From NCBI GenBank assembly GCA_020430845.1, contig JAGQJA010000143.1, positions 22,958-56,322 on the forward strand: a stretch of 33,365 nucleotides of DNA, in the 5' to 3' direction. Source of the DNA: Myxococcales bacterium (GTDB taxonomy: Bacteria > Myxococcota_A > Polyangia > Polyangiales > Polyangiaceae). The stretch's first letter is position 1; the number at the start of each line of letters is the position of its first letter. Below are positions 15,114 to 23,094 of the stretch, piece by piece. Under the pieces are notes generated by a model. The model did not search any database. It was not told where the DNA came from and was given only the letters and a program-made list of their open reading frames with translations. The translations under genes were made by a program, and so were the position numbers.

Positions 15114-16892
15114 ATGATCCAGCGTTCGCTTCGTTTGACCATGGCCGCCTCGGCGCTGCTCTCGCTCACCAGCACGGTGGGCTGCGGAAAGAGCTCTTGC
15201 GACTTGATGCTCGCGTCGGCCGACCCGACCGCGGGACAGGCGCCCGCAGAGCGCAACGCAGGCAGCCCGACGCCGAGCGCCGCCGCGGCGCGTGTGCTCG
15301 AGGAGGCGGACATCATCCAGACCGACGGCGATCGCCTGTACACGATGTCCAAGGCCTCGGGCCTCGCCGTCGTGGGCATCGCCTCCGCAGACAAGCCGAC
15401 CCTGCTGGGCAAGCACCCGCTCGCGGGTCGGCCGTTCGAGATGTATCGCCGCGGCGACGTCGTGCTCGCGATGTCGAACGACGTGTTCGATCGCAACGGG
15501 GCGGAGCGGACCGCGGCCCAGGTCGACCGCGCCACGCCGTCGCCGCCGCCGAGCGAGCTGCCGAGGTCTACGCCGGTCACGGGCAGCGCCCAGATCGTCG
15601 CGCTCGACGCAAAGTACCCAGGGTCGATCCGCAAGATCGCGAGCTTCGAGATCCCCGGCGAGATCGCGGACACGCGCGCCGTCGGCGACGTGCTCTACGT
15701 CGTGTCGTACGAGGGCGACGCGTGCCACGGCTGCGCGTCCGAGCCCCGCACCGTGATCACGTCGTTCGACGTGTCCGACCCGGCCAAGGCCAAGCAGATC
15801 GACCAAGTGGCGTTCAACGCAGACCGAACCGCGACGAGCTGGAAGCGGAGCGTGGCCGCGAGCGCGCAGCGCCTCTACGTGGCGGGCCTCGAGATCGTCC
15901 GCAACGCAGACGGCACGCAGACCCAGTCGGCGATCGACGTGCTCGACGTGAGCGATCCTGCGGGTCGCATCGGCGTGGGCGCCAAGCTCCGCATCAAGGG
16001 CGAGATCTTGAGCCGCTGGCAGATGGATGAGCACGACGGCGTGCTCCGCGTCGTGAGCCAGCAGGACATCTCGCGCACCCGCAACGGGACGGGGGCGCCG
16101 TACGTCGACACGTTCACGATCACCGACTCGCGGACGATCTCGCCGCTCGGCGAGACCACGTTGAACACCCACATCCAAGAGGCGCTCAAGTCGGTGCGCT
16201 TCGACGGCCCGCGCGCCTACGCGATCACGTTCCAGAACACCGACCCGCTCTTCACGATCGACCTGTCGGATCCGGCCGCGCCGAAGCAGGCCGGCGAGCT
16301 GAAGATCCCCGGCTTCGTTCACCACATCGAGCCGCGCGGCGACCGCCTCGTCGGGCTCGGCGTCGAGCAGACGGCGAACTTCGGCCAGCTCCAGGTCTCG
16401 CTCTTCGACGTGTCGGACATGGCGAGCCCCAAGATGCTCGATCGCGTCGCCTTCGGCGCCTACAACGGCCTGCAAGACCTCACCGAGGATCAAGATCGCA
16501 TCCACAAGGCGTTCCGCGTCTTCGACGACCACGGCCTCATCGCGGTGCCCCACACCGCTCGCTACGCAGACGGCTACGGCACGTCGAGCTGCGCTCCGAG
16601 CGACGGCGCCGTTCAGCTCATCAAGCTCGACCGCGACGCCCTCTCCAAGCAGGCGCTCCTCACCACGCCCGGCGCGCCGCGGCGCGCGCTCGTCCACCGC
16701 GACCACCTCTTCACGGTGTCGGAGACGAACATCCGCGCGTTCACGCTCGACGTGCAGGACGGCGACAAACCCGTCGGAGATCTGACGATCGGCGAGTGCC
16801 AGCTCACCACGCCGCAGTGGGGCGACGACCGCGAATTCGAGGGGCGCGGTCGCATGGGCAACGACGTCTGGCGTGGCGGCACCTGCGAGTGA
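15114..16892 (+). CDS. Secreted beta-propeller domain lipoprotein (PF09826-like)
   Basis: A 592-residue protein with a signal peptide ending in STVGC (Cys24). The segment VLEEADIIQTDGDRLYTMS is the start of the family of secreted C-terminal beta-propeller proteins (PF09826). Propeller blades follow, each with a VLDVSDPA or TIDLSDPA-type strand turn (for example VLDVSDPAGRIGVG, TIDLSDPAAPKQAGEL, LFDVSDMASPKML). A late CAPSDG and a final GGTCE may form a disulfide. AAAGGGAG sits 11 bases before the ATG. It is preceded by a sigma-54-type promoter. Role is unknown; such proteins are usually cell-surface scaffolds. Confidence 0.82.
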   Translation: MIQRSLRLTMAASALLSLTSTVGCGKSSCDLMLASADPTAGQAPAERNAGSPTPSAAAARVLEEADIIQTDGDRLYTMSKASGLAVVGIASADKPTLLGKHPLAGRPFEMYRRGDVVLAMSNDVFDRNGAERTAAQVDRATPSPPPSELPRSTPVTGSAQIVALDAKYPGSIRKIASFEIPGEIADTRAVGDVLYVVSYEGDACHGCASEPRTVITSFDVSDPAKAKQIDQVAFNADRTATSWKRSVAASAQRLYVAGLEIVRNADGTQTQSAIDVLDVSDPAGRIGVGAKLRIKGEILSRWQMDEHDGVLRVVSQQDISRTRNGTGAPYVDTFTITDSRTISPLGETTLNTHIQEALKSVRFDGPRAYAITFQNTDPLFTIDLSDPAAPKQAGELKIPGFVHHIEPRGDRLVGLGVEQTANFGQLQVSLFDVSDMASPKMLDRVAFGAYNGLQDLTEDQDRIHKAFRVFDDHGLIAVPHTARYADGYGTSSCAPSDGAVQLIKLDRDALSKQALLTTPGAPRRALVHRDHLFTVSETNIRAFTLDVQDGDKPVGDLTIGECQLTTPQWGDDREFEGRGRMGNDVWRGGTCE

Positions 16893-16916
16893 CACCGGAT
16901 TGCCCATGAGAATCGG

Positions 16917-16956
16917 ACCGGCCGAGTTGTGACGACACCGGCCGAGTTGTGACGAC
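16917..16956 (+). repeat. Perfect 20-bp tandem duplication upstream of the fibro-slime gene
   Basis: accggccgagttgtgacgac occurs twice head to tail (16917-16936 and 16937-16956). The repeat ends 27 bp before the fibro-slime ATG, where a regulator could bind or a promoter could be duplicated. The 20-bp period puts both copies on nearly the same DNA face. Confidence 0.7.
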
Positions 16957-16983
16957 AAGACGCCGTTGATACCGTTCGTAACC

Positions 16984-18717
16984 ATGGCCCTCTCTCTCCC
17001 GGTCCGTGGGCGGCACGCCGCGCTCGCAGCGTTCTTGCTCGGTATGGGTGCGCTGCACTGCGGCGACAGCGACACCAGCGTGTTCGACGGCGGCGCGGAC
17101 GCCGGAGAGGACGGCGCGGGCGGCAGCAGCGGAGGCTTCGGCGCCACGTCGTGCGACGGGGCCCCGTGCCCGGCCGACGACGCGAGCGCTGCAGGCGCGT
17201 GCGGCAACGGTCGGATCGACGACAACGAGGGCTGCGACGACGGAAACACGAAGGCCGGCGACGGGTGTGACGCGACGTGCAACGTGGAGCCGGGCTGGGT
17301 GTGCCCCAACGCAGGCCTGCGATGCGAGGCCGCGAAGTGCGGCGACGGGATCATCGCGGGCGCAGAGGAGTGTGACTTCCCCGCGGGCGCGCCCGTCACG
17401 GGGTGCTCGGCCACGTGCCGCATCGAGCCTGGCTTCGACTGTGATCCCAAGACGCTCACCTGCGCGCCCGTGGTGTGCGGAGACGGCAAGGTCGGTCGCG
17501 GCGAAGGCTGCGAGGACGGCAACACGCTGCCGTTCGACGGCTGTTTCAACTGCCAGAAGGAGCCCGTATGCGTGAACGGCATCTGCCAGGCGTCGTGCGG
17601 CGACGGCCAGCGCTTCGCGAACGAGGCGTGCGACGACGGCAACACGCGCGACGGTGACGGCTGCTCGTCGACGTGCCAGGTGGAGCCCGGCTTCAAGTGC
17701 ACCGACGTCGTGGGGCAACCGCCGACGGTGATCCAGCAGCCCGTGCTCATCCGCGACTTCGTCGGCGTCGGCAACCAGGCCGGCGGCGCGACGGGCCACC
17801 CCGACTTCAACGGGCTCGGAGGCAGCGGCGTGCTCGACATCGTCGAGCGCACGCTCGGCGCCGGCGGCCGCATGGTGCTCAACTGCCCCGGCGGCGACTG
17901 CACGCAGAACCCGGGCTACCTCTACATCAACGGGCGCCGCAACATCTCGAGCAAGGCCAACTTCGACCAGTGGTACACCAACGTCGCGGGCGTGAACCTC
18001 GCGTCGACGGTCACCCTGCCGCTGACGCGCACGGTCGCCGGCACGTACACGTGGGACAGCGCAGACACCGCGGTCAACGGCGGCAAGGACTACTTCGATC
18101 CCGTCGGCCCCGCGGGCGGGTGGATCGGCGCCGGCAAAGAGGTCGCGGTGTGCAACCCGGCGCGCAACGTGTCGTTCACGTCCGAGACGCACTTCTGGTT
18201 CGAGTACCAGGGCGGCGAGAAGTTCGACTTCGCGGGCGACGACGACACGTGGGTGTTCGTCAACGGCAAGCTGGTCATCGACCTGGGCGGCCTGCACACG
18301 CCGCTCAGCGGCTCGTTCACGCTCGACGCGGCGAACGGCTCGGCGCAGTTCACCTCGAGCCTGCAGCCGGGCGGCGGCAACATCGCGCTCGGTCTCACCA
18401 AGGGCGGCACCTACGAGGTCGTGATGTTCCAGGCCGAGCGCAACCAGTGCGGCTCGAACTTCAAGGTGACGCTCAAGGACTTCAACCGGCCCAAGTCCGA
18501 GTGCAAGTCGACGTGCGGCGACGGCATCGTGGCGGCCGACGAGCTGTGCGACGACGGCAAGAACGACGGCTCGTACGGCGGCTGCATGCCGGGCTGCAAG
18601 GCGCGCGGCCCGTACTGCGGTGACGGCAAGGTGCAGCCGCCCGAGCAGTGCGACGACGGCAACACGAACAACGCCGACGGGTGCACGACGACGTGCCGGG
18701 TCTCGCAGGTGAAGTGA
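16984..18717 (+). CDS. Cysteine-rich repeat (DUF4215) and fibro-slime domain lipoprotein
   Basis: A 577-residue surface protein. A signal peptide ends in MGALHC (Cys26). Residues about 65-245 contain four DUF4215 units (CGNGRIDDNEGCDDGNT, CGDGIIAGAEEC, CGDGKVGRGEGCEDGNT, CGDGQRFANEACDDGNT). A fibro-slime domain (about 250-510) follows, with WFEYQGGEKFDFAGDDDTW and VFVNGKLVIDLGG. Two more DUF4215 units end the protein. The ATG at 16984 is preferred to the TTG at 16966. The Cys-rich units resemble calcium-binding or disulfide-stapled modules; the domain order suggests an adhesive matrix or ligand-binding protein. Confidence 0.88.
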   Translation: MALSLPVRGRHAALAAFLLGMGALHCGDSDTSVFDGGADAGEDGAGGSSGGFGATSCDGAPCPADDASAAGACGNGRIDDNEGCDDGNTKAGDGCDATCNVEPGWVCPNAGLRCEAAKCGDGIIAGAEECDFPAGAPVTGCSATCRIEPGFDCDPKTLTCAPVVCGDGKVGRGEGCEDGNTLPFDGCFNCQKEPVCVNGICQASCGDGQRFANEACDDGNTRDGDGCSSTCQVEPGFKCTDVVGQPPTVIQQPVLIRDFVGVGNQAGGATGHPDFNGLGGSGVLDIVERTLGAGGRMVLNCPGGDCTQNPGYLYINGRRNISSKANFDQWYTNVAGVNLASTVTLPLTRTVAGTYTWDSADTAVNGGKDYFDPVGPAGGWIGAGKEVAVCNPARNVSFTSETHFWFEYQGGEKFDFAGDDDTWVFVNGKLVIDLGGLHTPLSGSFTLDAANGSAQFTSSLQPGGGNIALGLTKGGTYEVVMFQAERNQCGSNFKVTLKDFNRPKSECKSTCGDGIVAADELCDDGKNDGSYGGCMPGCKARGPYCGDGKVQPPEQCDDGNTNNADGCTTTCRVSQVK

Positions 18718-18730
18718 CGCGGAGGCGTCA
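18715..18730. terminator. Hairpin carrying the stop codons of both convergent genes
   Basis: TGACGC-GGAG-GCGTCA is a perfect 6-bp stem with a 4-nt loop. The left arm starts with the fibro-slime stop TGA and the right arm ends with the reverse of the haemoglobin stop TGA. A compact shared terminator is inferred; there is no T-run on either side. Confidence 0.5.
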
Positions 18731-19117
18731 GGGCGTGTCGGGCGCGTTGCGCAAGAAGTCGGCGACTTCCGCGAAGCGGCCGTCGAGGAACGTACGGACC
18801 TCGCCCGAGACGCCGAGGTCATCCATCGCGCTCGCCATGCACCGGAGCCAGGCGTCACGCATGGCCGTGTCGACGCGCACGCGCGCGTGCCGCATCCGCA
18901 GGCGCGGGTGCCCGTGCACGGGGGAGTAGATCATCGGACCGCCGAGCCACTCGACGAGGAACGCCGCGAAGCGCTCGCGCACACCCGCGCTCACGCGGCC
19001 CTGCGCGTCGAGCTCGTGCAGACGGGCGAGCGCCGGCTCGTCGTCGTCCATGTGGGCGTAGAAGCGCGCGGCGAGCTCGCGGACGCGCGCCTCGCCTCCC
19101 AGGCGGTGGAAGGGCAT
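18728..19117 (-). CDS. Group II truncated haemoglobin
   Basis: A 129-residue haem protein of the 2-on-2 globin fold. It begins MPFHRLGGEARVRELAARFY, with B10 Tyr20; the block PMIYSPVHGHP and MRHARV gives the proximal histidine H77, and Trp90 in RDAWLRCM is the group II G8 residue. Such proteins bind O2 or NO in the cytoplasm and are often linked to nitrosative or micro-oxic stress, which fits an organism with cbb3 oxidase. A GTG at 19144 would add nine residues (VAPDFAPDD) that also fit the family, so the start is uncertain. Confidence 0.85.
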   Translation of the reverse strand: MPFHRLGGEARVRELAARFYAHMDDDEPALARLHELDAQGRVSAGVRERFAAFLVEWLGGPMIYSPVHGHPRLRMRHARVRVDTAMRDAWLRCMASAMDDLGVSGEVRTFLDGRFAEVADFLRNAPDTP

Positions 19118-19241
19118 GTCGTCGGGGGCGAAGTCCGGGGCCACGTCGAAGCGCGTATCAACCTGAGAGCGCGGGATCAAGAGAGGCCGACGCGAGCCTC
19201 GCGCGCCGGAACAGCCGCGCGCGCGAGCAACGTGCGCCAGC

Positions 19242-19991
19242 TCAGAGCTTGTCGCAGTAGAAGTCGTCGAAGAGCACGGACCAGGCGTCGGTCGTCGAGG
19301 ACTCGACGCCGACCTCGACCACGACGGGGTCGGAGAGTGTAGGGTTTGCCCCGCCGGGCGCGCCGCCTGTGATGTTGGCCTGCACGGAGACGGTGTTCGA
19401 GGTCTGGAGGCCGAGCACGACCTCCGTCCAGTCCGACGGCGTGGGTCCGAGCGCCACCGAAGCTGCGCCCACGAGCTCGAGCTTGCTCTCCGACGCGCGC
19501 ACGGAGGCCGTGCTCGACACGACGACGACCTTGGCTGTCGTGCCCCCTGCTGGCGCCGCGACCTTGATGCGAAAGCGGCAGAGCGTGGGCTGGAGCGGAA
19601 GGGAGACGCGGAGCATCGCGGTGCCCTGCAGTCCGCTGCTGAACGCTCGAAGGCAACGCGAACCGCCACACGCGACGGCGTCGAGCACCTCGAACTGCCC
19701 AGCGCCCGACCGCCGCGCGTCCGACCACGGGCCCACGTCTGCGGGAATGTTCGAGAGCTCGAAGTCGTCGCAGAACAGATGCTTGCCCGGCGCGCAGAAA
19801 CGCGACGTCGCGGCGTCGACCGTCGCACCGTCCGGCGAGGCGGCGTCGACAGCGACCGCGCCGTCCACACCTTCCGTAGCGGCATCGGTAGGCCCCGCCG
19901 GCGTCGAGCTGAAGGCCCCACACGCCGAGGACGACACGACGACGATCGCCACGATGGGCCAGCGCACAGCTTTTCGCACGCGGGAGAGCAT
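19242..19991 (-). CDS. Predicted lipoprotein with LamG-like beta-sandwich domain (relative of 7431-8177)
   Basis: A 249-residue protein with signal and lipobox VSSSAC (Cys24), an Ala/Asp-rich linker, and a domain starting HLFCDDFELSNIPADVGPW and ending SVLFDDFYCDKL. The paired DDF motifs at start and end, the mid LRAFSSGL strand and WTEVVLGLQ are typical of concanavalin-like/LamG folds in myxobacterial lipoproteins. The segment after the lipobox (CGAFSSTPAGP) is closely similar to that of the lipoprotein at 7431-8177 (CGSFSSAPAAP). Function is not known. Confidence 0.78.
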   Translation of the reverse strand: MLSRVRKAVRWPIVAIVVVSSSACGAFSSTPAGPTDAATEGVDGAVAVDAASPDGATVDAATSRFCAPGKHLFCDDFELSNIPADVGPWSDARRSGAGQFEVLDAVACGGSRCLRAFSSGLQGTAMLRVSLPLQPTLCRFRIKVAAPAGGTTAKVVVVSSTASVRASESKLELVGAASVALGPTPSDWTEVVLGLQTSNTVSVQANITGGAPGGANPTLSDPVVVEVGVESSTTDAWSVLFDDFYCDKL

Positions 19992-20086
19992 AGCGACTCG
20001 GGCGCAGATGTCTCGTCACCTCGCCGCTCGAGTAGGCCGAGTGGACCGAGCGGCACGGGCGCGCGCGCGAGGCGCGGGGGATCGTC

Positions 20087-20092
20087 TATCCT
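20087..20092 (+). promoter_or_regulatory. -10-like box TATCCT eight bases before the dehydrogenase ATG
   Basis: TATCCT is followed by eight bases and ATG at 20101. No ribosome site is visible between the box and the start codon. Confidence 0.4.
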
Positions 20093-20100
20093 CGACGCCC

Positions 20101-21093
20101 ATGACCATGATGGCGCTCGCCCTCCGCGATCCGGCAGAGCTCTCGACCGACGAGCCCGTACCGGAGCGAGCCCCGGGCGAGGCGCTCGTGCGTGTGCGCG
20201 TGTGCGGGGTGTGCGACACGGACCTCCAGCTCGCGCGCGGCTACATGGACTTCCGGGGCGTCCCCGGGCACGAGTTCGTGGGCGAGGTCGTGGCCGCTGA
20301 CGACGCGGCGTGGGTGGGAAAGCGCGTCGTCGCGGACATCAACGCCGGCTGCGGAACATGTGTAGAATGCATGCGATTCGGCGGCCACCACTGTCCGAAC
20401 CGCACCGTGCTCGGCATCGCGGGGCGGTCGGGCGCGTTCGCCGAAGCGATCACGATCCCCGAACGCTGCCTCGTCGGTGTGCCCGCCGGCGTGTCCGACG
20501 ACCTCGCCGTCTTCGCGGAGCCGCTCGCCGCGGCGCTCCACGTGCTCGACGAGATCGACGCGCTCGAGCGCGCAGGAGCCGAGCGACGCGCCGTCGTGCT
20601 GGGCGACGGAAAGCTCGGGCAGCTCATCGCGCGCGCGATCGCGAGCCAAGGCGTGGCGACGACGCTCGTCGGTCGTCACACGCACAAGCTCGAGCTCGCA
20701 CGCGCCGCGGGCGTCGAGACCTACCTCGACGGCGATCTGCCGCAAGAGCGCAGGCGCGCGCCGCTCGTCGTCGAGGCGACGGGGAGCGAAGGCGGCCTCG
20801 CCGAGGCGCTGCGCATCGTCGCGCCGCGCGGCACCGTGGTGCTCAAGACCACCGTCGCGGCCGAGCTCACGGTCGACCTCGCGCCCGTCGTCATCCACGA
20901 AGTGCGCCTCGTGGGCTCGCGCTGCGGAGACATGCAGCGCGCCGTCGATGCCCTGGCGTCGGGCGCGGTCGATCCCCTGCCCCTCGTCGAGGCGCGCTAC
21001 CCCCTCGCGCGCGCGCTCGAGGCGCTCGAGCACGCGGGACGACGTGGGGCGCTCAAGGTGCTGATCGACGTGCCGGGCCCGCAGCAGCGCTGA
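20101..21093 (+). CDS. Zinc-dependent medium-chain alcohol dehydrogenase-like protein
   Basis: A 330-residue MDR-superfamily oxidoreductase. The catalytic zinc ligands are C38 (VCGVCDTD) and H57-E58 (VPGHEFVGE). The structural zinc loop is complete with C84, C87, C90 and C98. The Rossmann part holds VVLGDGKLGQLIARAIA, slightly unlike the usual GxGxxG, so NAD versus NADP use is unclear. Substrate cannot be named; sorbitol/threonine/zinc alcohol dehydrogenases share this layout. It is convergent with the UbiD gene. The structural zinc loop is encoded by an AT-rich codon patch (20355-20381). Confidence 0.88.
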   Translation: MTMMALALRDPAELSTDEPVPERAPGEALVRVRVCGVCDTDLQLARGYMDFRGVPGHEFVGEVVAADDAAWVGKRVVADINAGCGTCVECMRFGGHHCPNRTVLGIAGRSGAFAEAITIPERCLVGVPAGVSDDLAVFAEPLAAALHVLDEIDALERAGAERRAVVLGDGKLGQLIARAIASQGVATTLVGRHTHKLELARAAGVETYLDGDLPQERRRAPLVVEATGSEGGLAEALRIVAPRGTVVLKTTVAAELTVDLAPVVIHEVRLVGSRCGDMQRAVDALASGAVDPLPLVEARYPLARALEALEHAGRRGALKVLIDVPGPQQR

Positions 21094-21124
21094 GCGGCGA
21101 CGGAGCGGCGCACGGCAGGCGTCG

Positions 21125-22978
21125 TCAGATCACGCCGTGCAGCGAGGCGCCGCGCGCGCCCAGCCGATCGACCCTCGCCGTGACGGCCGGATCCTCGACG
21201 AGCGGCGGCGCGTGGTGAGCCTTGATGCGCGCGTCGATGACGACCGGCCCTCGACAGCCCCAGTGCTTGTGCACCGTGACCGCGCCGACGCCGTGCACGT
21301 CGACGGCCGGGTTCGACCGCGTGAACGTCACCCAGACGAAGTTGGAGACCGTGCGGCTGGTGAAGTCCGAGTCGTCCGCGAGCACGACGAGCGGGAAGCC
21401 GTCGAGCGCTCCATCTCGCGCAGGAGCGTCGAGCGCGTCGACGAGGCGCTGCACGTCGGCCGCACCTTCTTCTGCGCTCGTCCAGCTCGGAGCTCGGAGC
21501 ACGAGGGCCCCGGGGATGGCGACCTCGGGATCGCCGAAGCCCGCGGGGAGCGGCAGATCTCGCCCGAGCCTGGAGCCCAGGGCGCGGCGCGCAGGACCGG
21601 TCGCCGCGAAGACGACCTTGGACCCCTCGTTGAGCCCGCTGCCCGAATAGTCGAGCGTGTCGATGGTCGTGTTGGTGTGAAAGTGCAGGTCTCGCTCGGG
21701 CGAGAAGCGCGCCAGCACATGGCACAAGAAGCCGCCGACGTCGTGGATGTCGAGCCCGCGCGCGTCCTCTCGCGACGCGATGAAGAGATACTTCGCGAGC
21801 GACATCTGCCCCTGGCCGAGGATGGCGTTGGCCTGCGTGAGCAGCTCCATCGGTCGGCGCGTCGCCGCGTCGGCGTACGGCACGTAGCGCTCGCTGCCGA
21901 ACGCGAAGAGCAGCGGGTGGACGCCCGCGGCGTCGACGGCGTGCACCGCAGACACGCCGGGCAGCACCGTCGGCACGAGCGGGCCGGTGAGCTCGTGGAT
22001 CAGCTCGCCGAACATCGTGTCTTCTTGCGGCGGCCGGCCGACGACGGTGAACGGCCAGATCGCCCCCTCGCGGTGGTGCACCGACTCGACGCGGAGCACG
22101 GGAAAGTGGTGGGCGCGCGCGTAGTAACCCAGGTGATCGCCGAACGGCCCCTCGAGCTTGGTCTCGGACGGCCCGATGCTCCCGCGGATGACGAAGTCGG
22201 CGTCGGCGTGCACGTGTGGGCCCGGGCCACGCCGCGCCATACGGATGCTGCGTCGGTTGAGCGCCCCCGCGAACGCGATCTCGGGCAAGCCCTCGGGCAG
22301 CGGCATCACCGCCGCGACGGACATCGCCGGCGGGCCGCCGACGAAGATGTTGACGGGCAGCCGCTCGCCGCGCGCGATCGCGTGCGCGTGGTGCACCCCG
22401 AGGCCGCGATGGATCTGATAGTGCAGCCCCACCTCACGGTCTTGCACGTAGTCGTTGCCGGCGAGCTGGACGCGGTACATCCCCATGTTCGACGCGCGCA
22501 GCCCTGGCGCGTCGGGATCTTCGGAGAAGACCTGCGGCAGCGTGATGAACGGCCCGCCGTCGTCGGGCCACGACGTGATCTGCGGCAGGTCGCGCACCTC
22601 GCAGCGATGCGCGAAGACCGCGCCGCCGCGCACTGGGAGCGGCAAGAGGTGCATCGCGACGGCGGGAAGACGCACCGCGCGCGCAGGGCTCGTCGCGAAC
22701 GCGCGGGGGTCGACCTTGGCGTCTACGAGCGCGCGCACACCGTCGAGGGCGTCGCGAAAGATGAAGCGCACCCGATCCATGCTGCCGAAGAGGTTCGACG
22801 CCAGAGCGAAGCGGCATCCGCGGACGCGCTCGAACAGGAGGGCGGGACCGCCGGCGGCGAACACGCGCCGCTGGACCTCGGCGACCTCGAGGTGCGCGTC
22901 GACCTCTTCCGTCACGCGGCGCAGGCGGCCGGCACGGTCGAGGTCGTCGATGCACTCACGGAGCGACGCGTAGCCCAT
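21125..22978 (-). CDS. UbiD family decarboxylase, long form
   Basis: A 617-residue member of the UbiD (prenylated-FMN-dependent) decarboxylase family. Signatures include TSWPDDGGPFITLPQV, MGMYRVQLAGND, the EGPFGDHLGYY active-site block and PPAMSVAAVMPLP. It is longer than E. coli UbiD (about 490 residues) and similar in size to the 600-residue forms seen in Bacteroidetes and delta-proteobacteria, often placed in menaquinone or aromatic-acid metabolism. The start MGYASLRE at 22978 is chosen over an upstream ATG at 23062 because the added residues do not fit the family. No UbiX-type flavin prenyltransferase gene is nearby. Confidence 0.88.
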   Translation of the reverse strand: MGYASLRECIDDLDRAGRLRRVTEEVDAHLEVAEVQRRVFAAGGPALLFERVRGCRFALASNLFGSMDRVRFIFRDALDGVRALVDAKVDPRAFATSPARAVRLPAVAMHLLPLPVRGGAVFAHRCEVRDLPQITSWPDDGGPFITLPQVFSEDPDAPGLRASNMGMYRVQLAGNDYVQDREVGLHYQIHRGLGVHHAHAIARGERLPVNIFVGGPPAMSVAAVMPLPEGLPEIAFAGALNRRSIRMARRGPGPHVHADADFVIRGSIGPSETKLEGPFGDHLGYYARAHHFPVLRVESVHHREGAIWPFTVVGRPPQEDTMFGELIHELTGPLVPTVLPGVSAVHAVDAAGVHPLLFAFGSERYVPYADAATRRPMELLTQANAILGQGQMSLAKYLFIASREDARGLDIHDVGGFLCHVLARFSPERDLHFHTNTTIDTLDYSGSGLNEGSKVVFAATGPARRALGSRLGRDLPLPAGFGDPEVAIPGALVLRAPSWTSAEEGAADVQRLVDALDAPARDGALDGFPLVVLADDSDFTSRTVSNFVWVTFTRSNPAVDVHGVGAVTVHKHWGCRGPVVIDARIKAHHAPPLVEDPAVTARVDRLGARGASLHGVI

Positions 22979-23080
22979 GGGAGCTGGCAGCTTGGGGTCA
23001 TCGCGGCCCGGAGGGAAGCGCCAATCCGTCGGACGAGAGGCGACACAAAAACGGCAGCTCACTTCGACGCGACTCGGCGC

Positions 23081-23086
23081 TAGCCT
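23081..23086 (+). promoter_or_regulatory. -10-like box TAGCCT eight bases before the LRR gene ATG
   Basis: TAGCCT is followed by eight bases and ATG at 23095, with no ribosome site between, matching the leaderless pattern seen elsewhere in the window. Confidence 0.35.
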
Positions 23087-23094
23087 CGCGACGC

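Noticed and set aside
15108-17903. 931-codon minus-strand open frame
   Set aside because: It covers the beta-propeller and fibro-slime genes on the other strand, which have clear domains. The product is low-complexity and shows no motif.
22979-23062. ATG at 23062 as UbiD start
   Set aside because: The 28 added residues (with SCRFCVASR) do not resemble UbiD N-termini, and they take up most of the promoter region of the divergent LRR gene.
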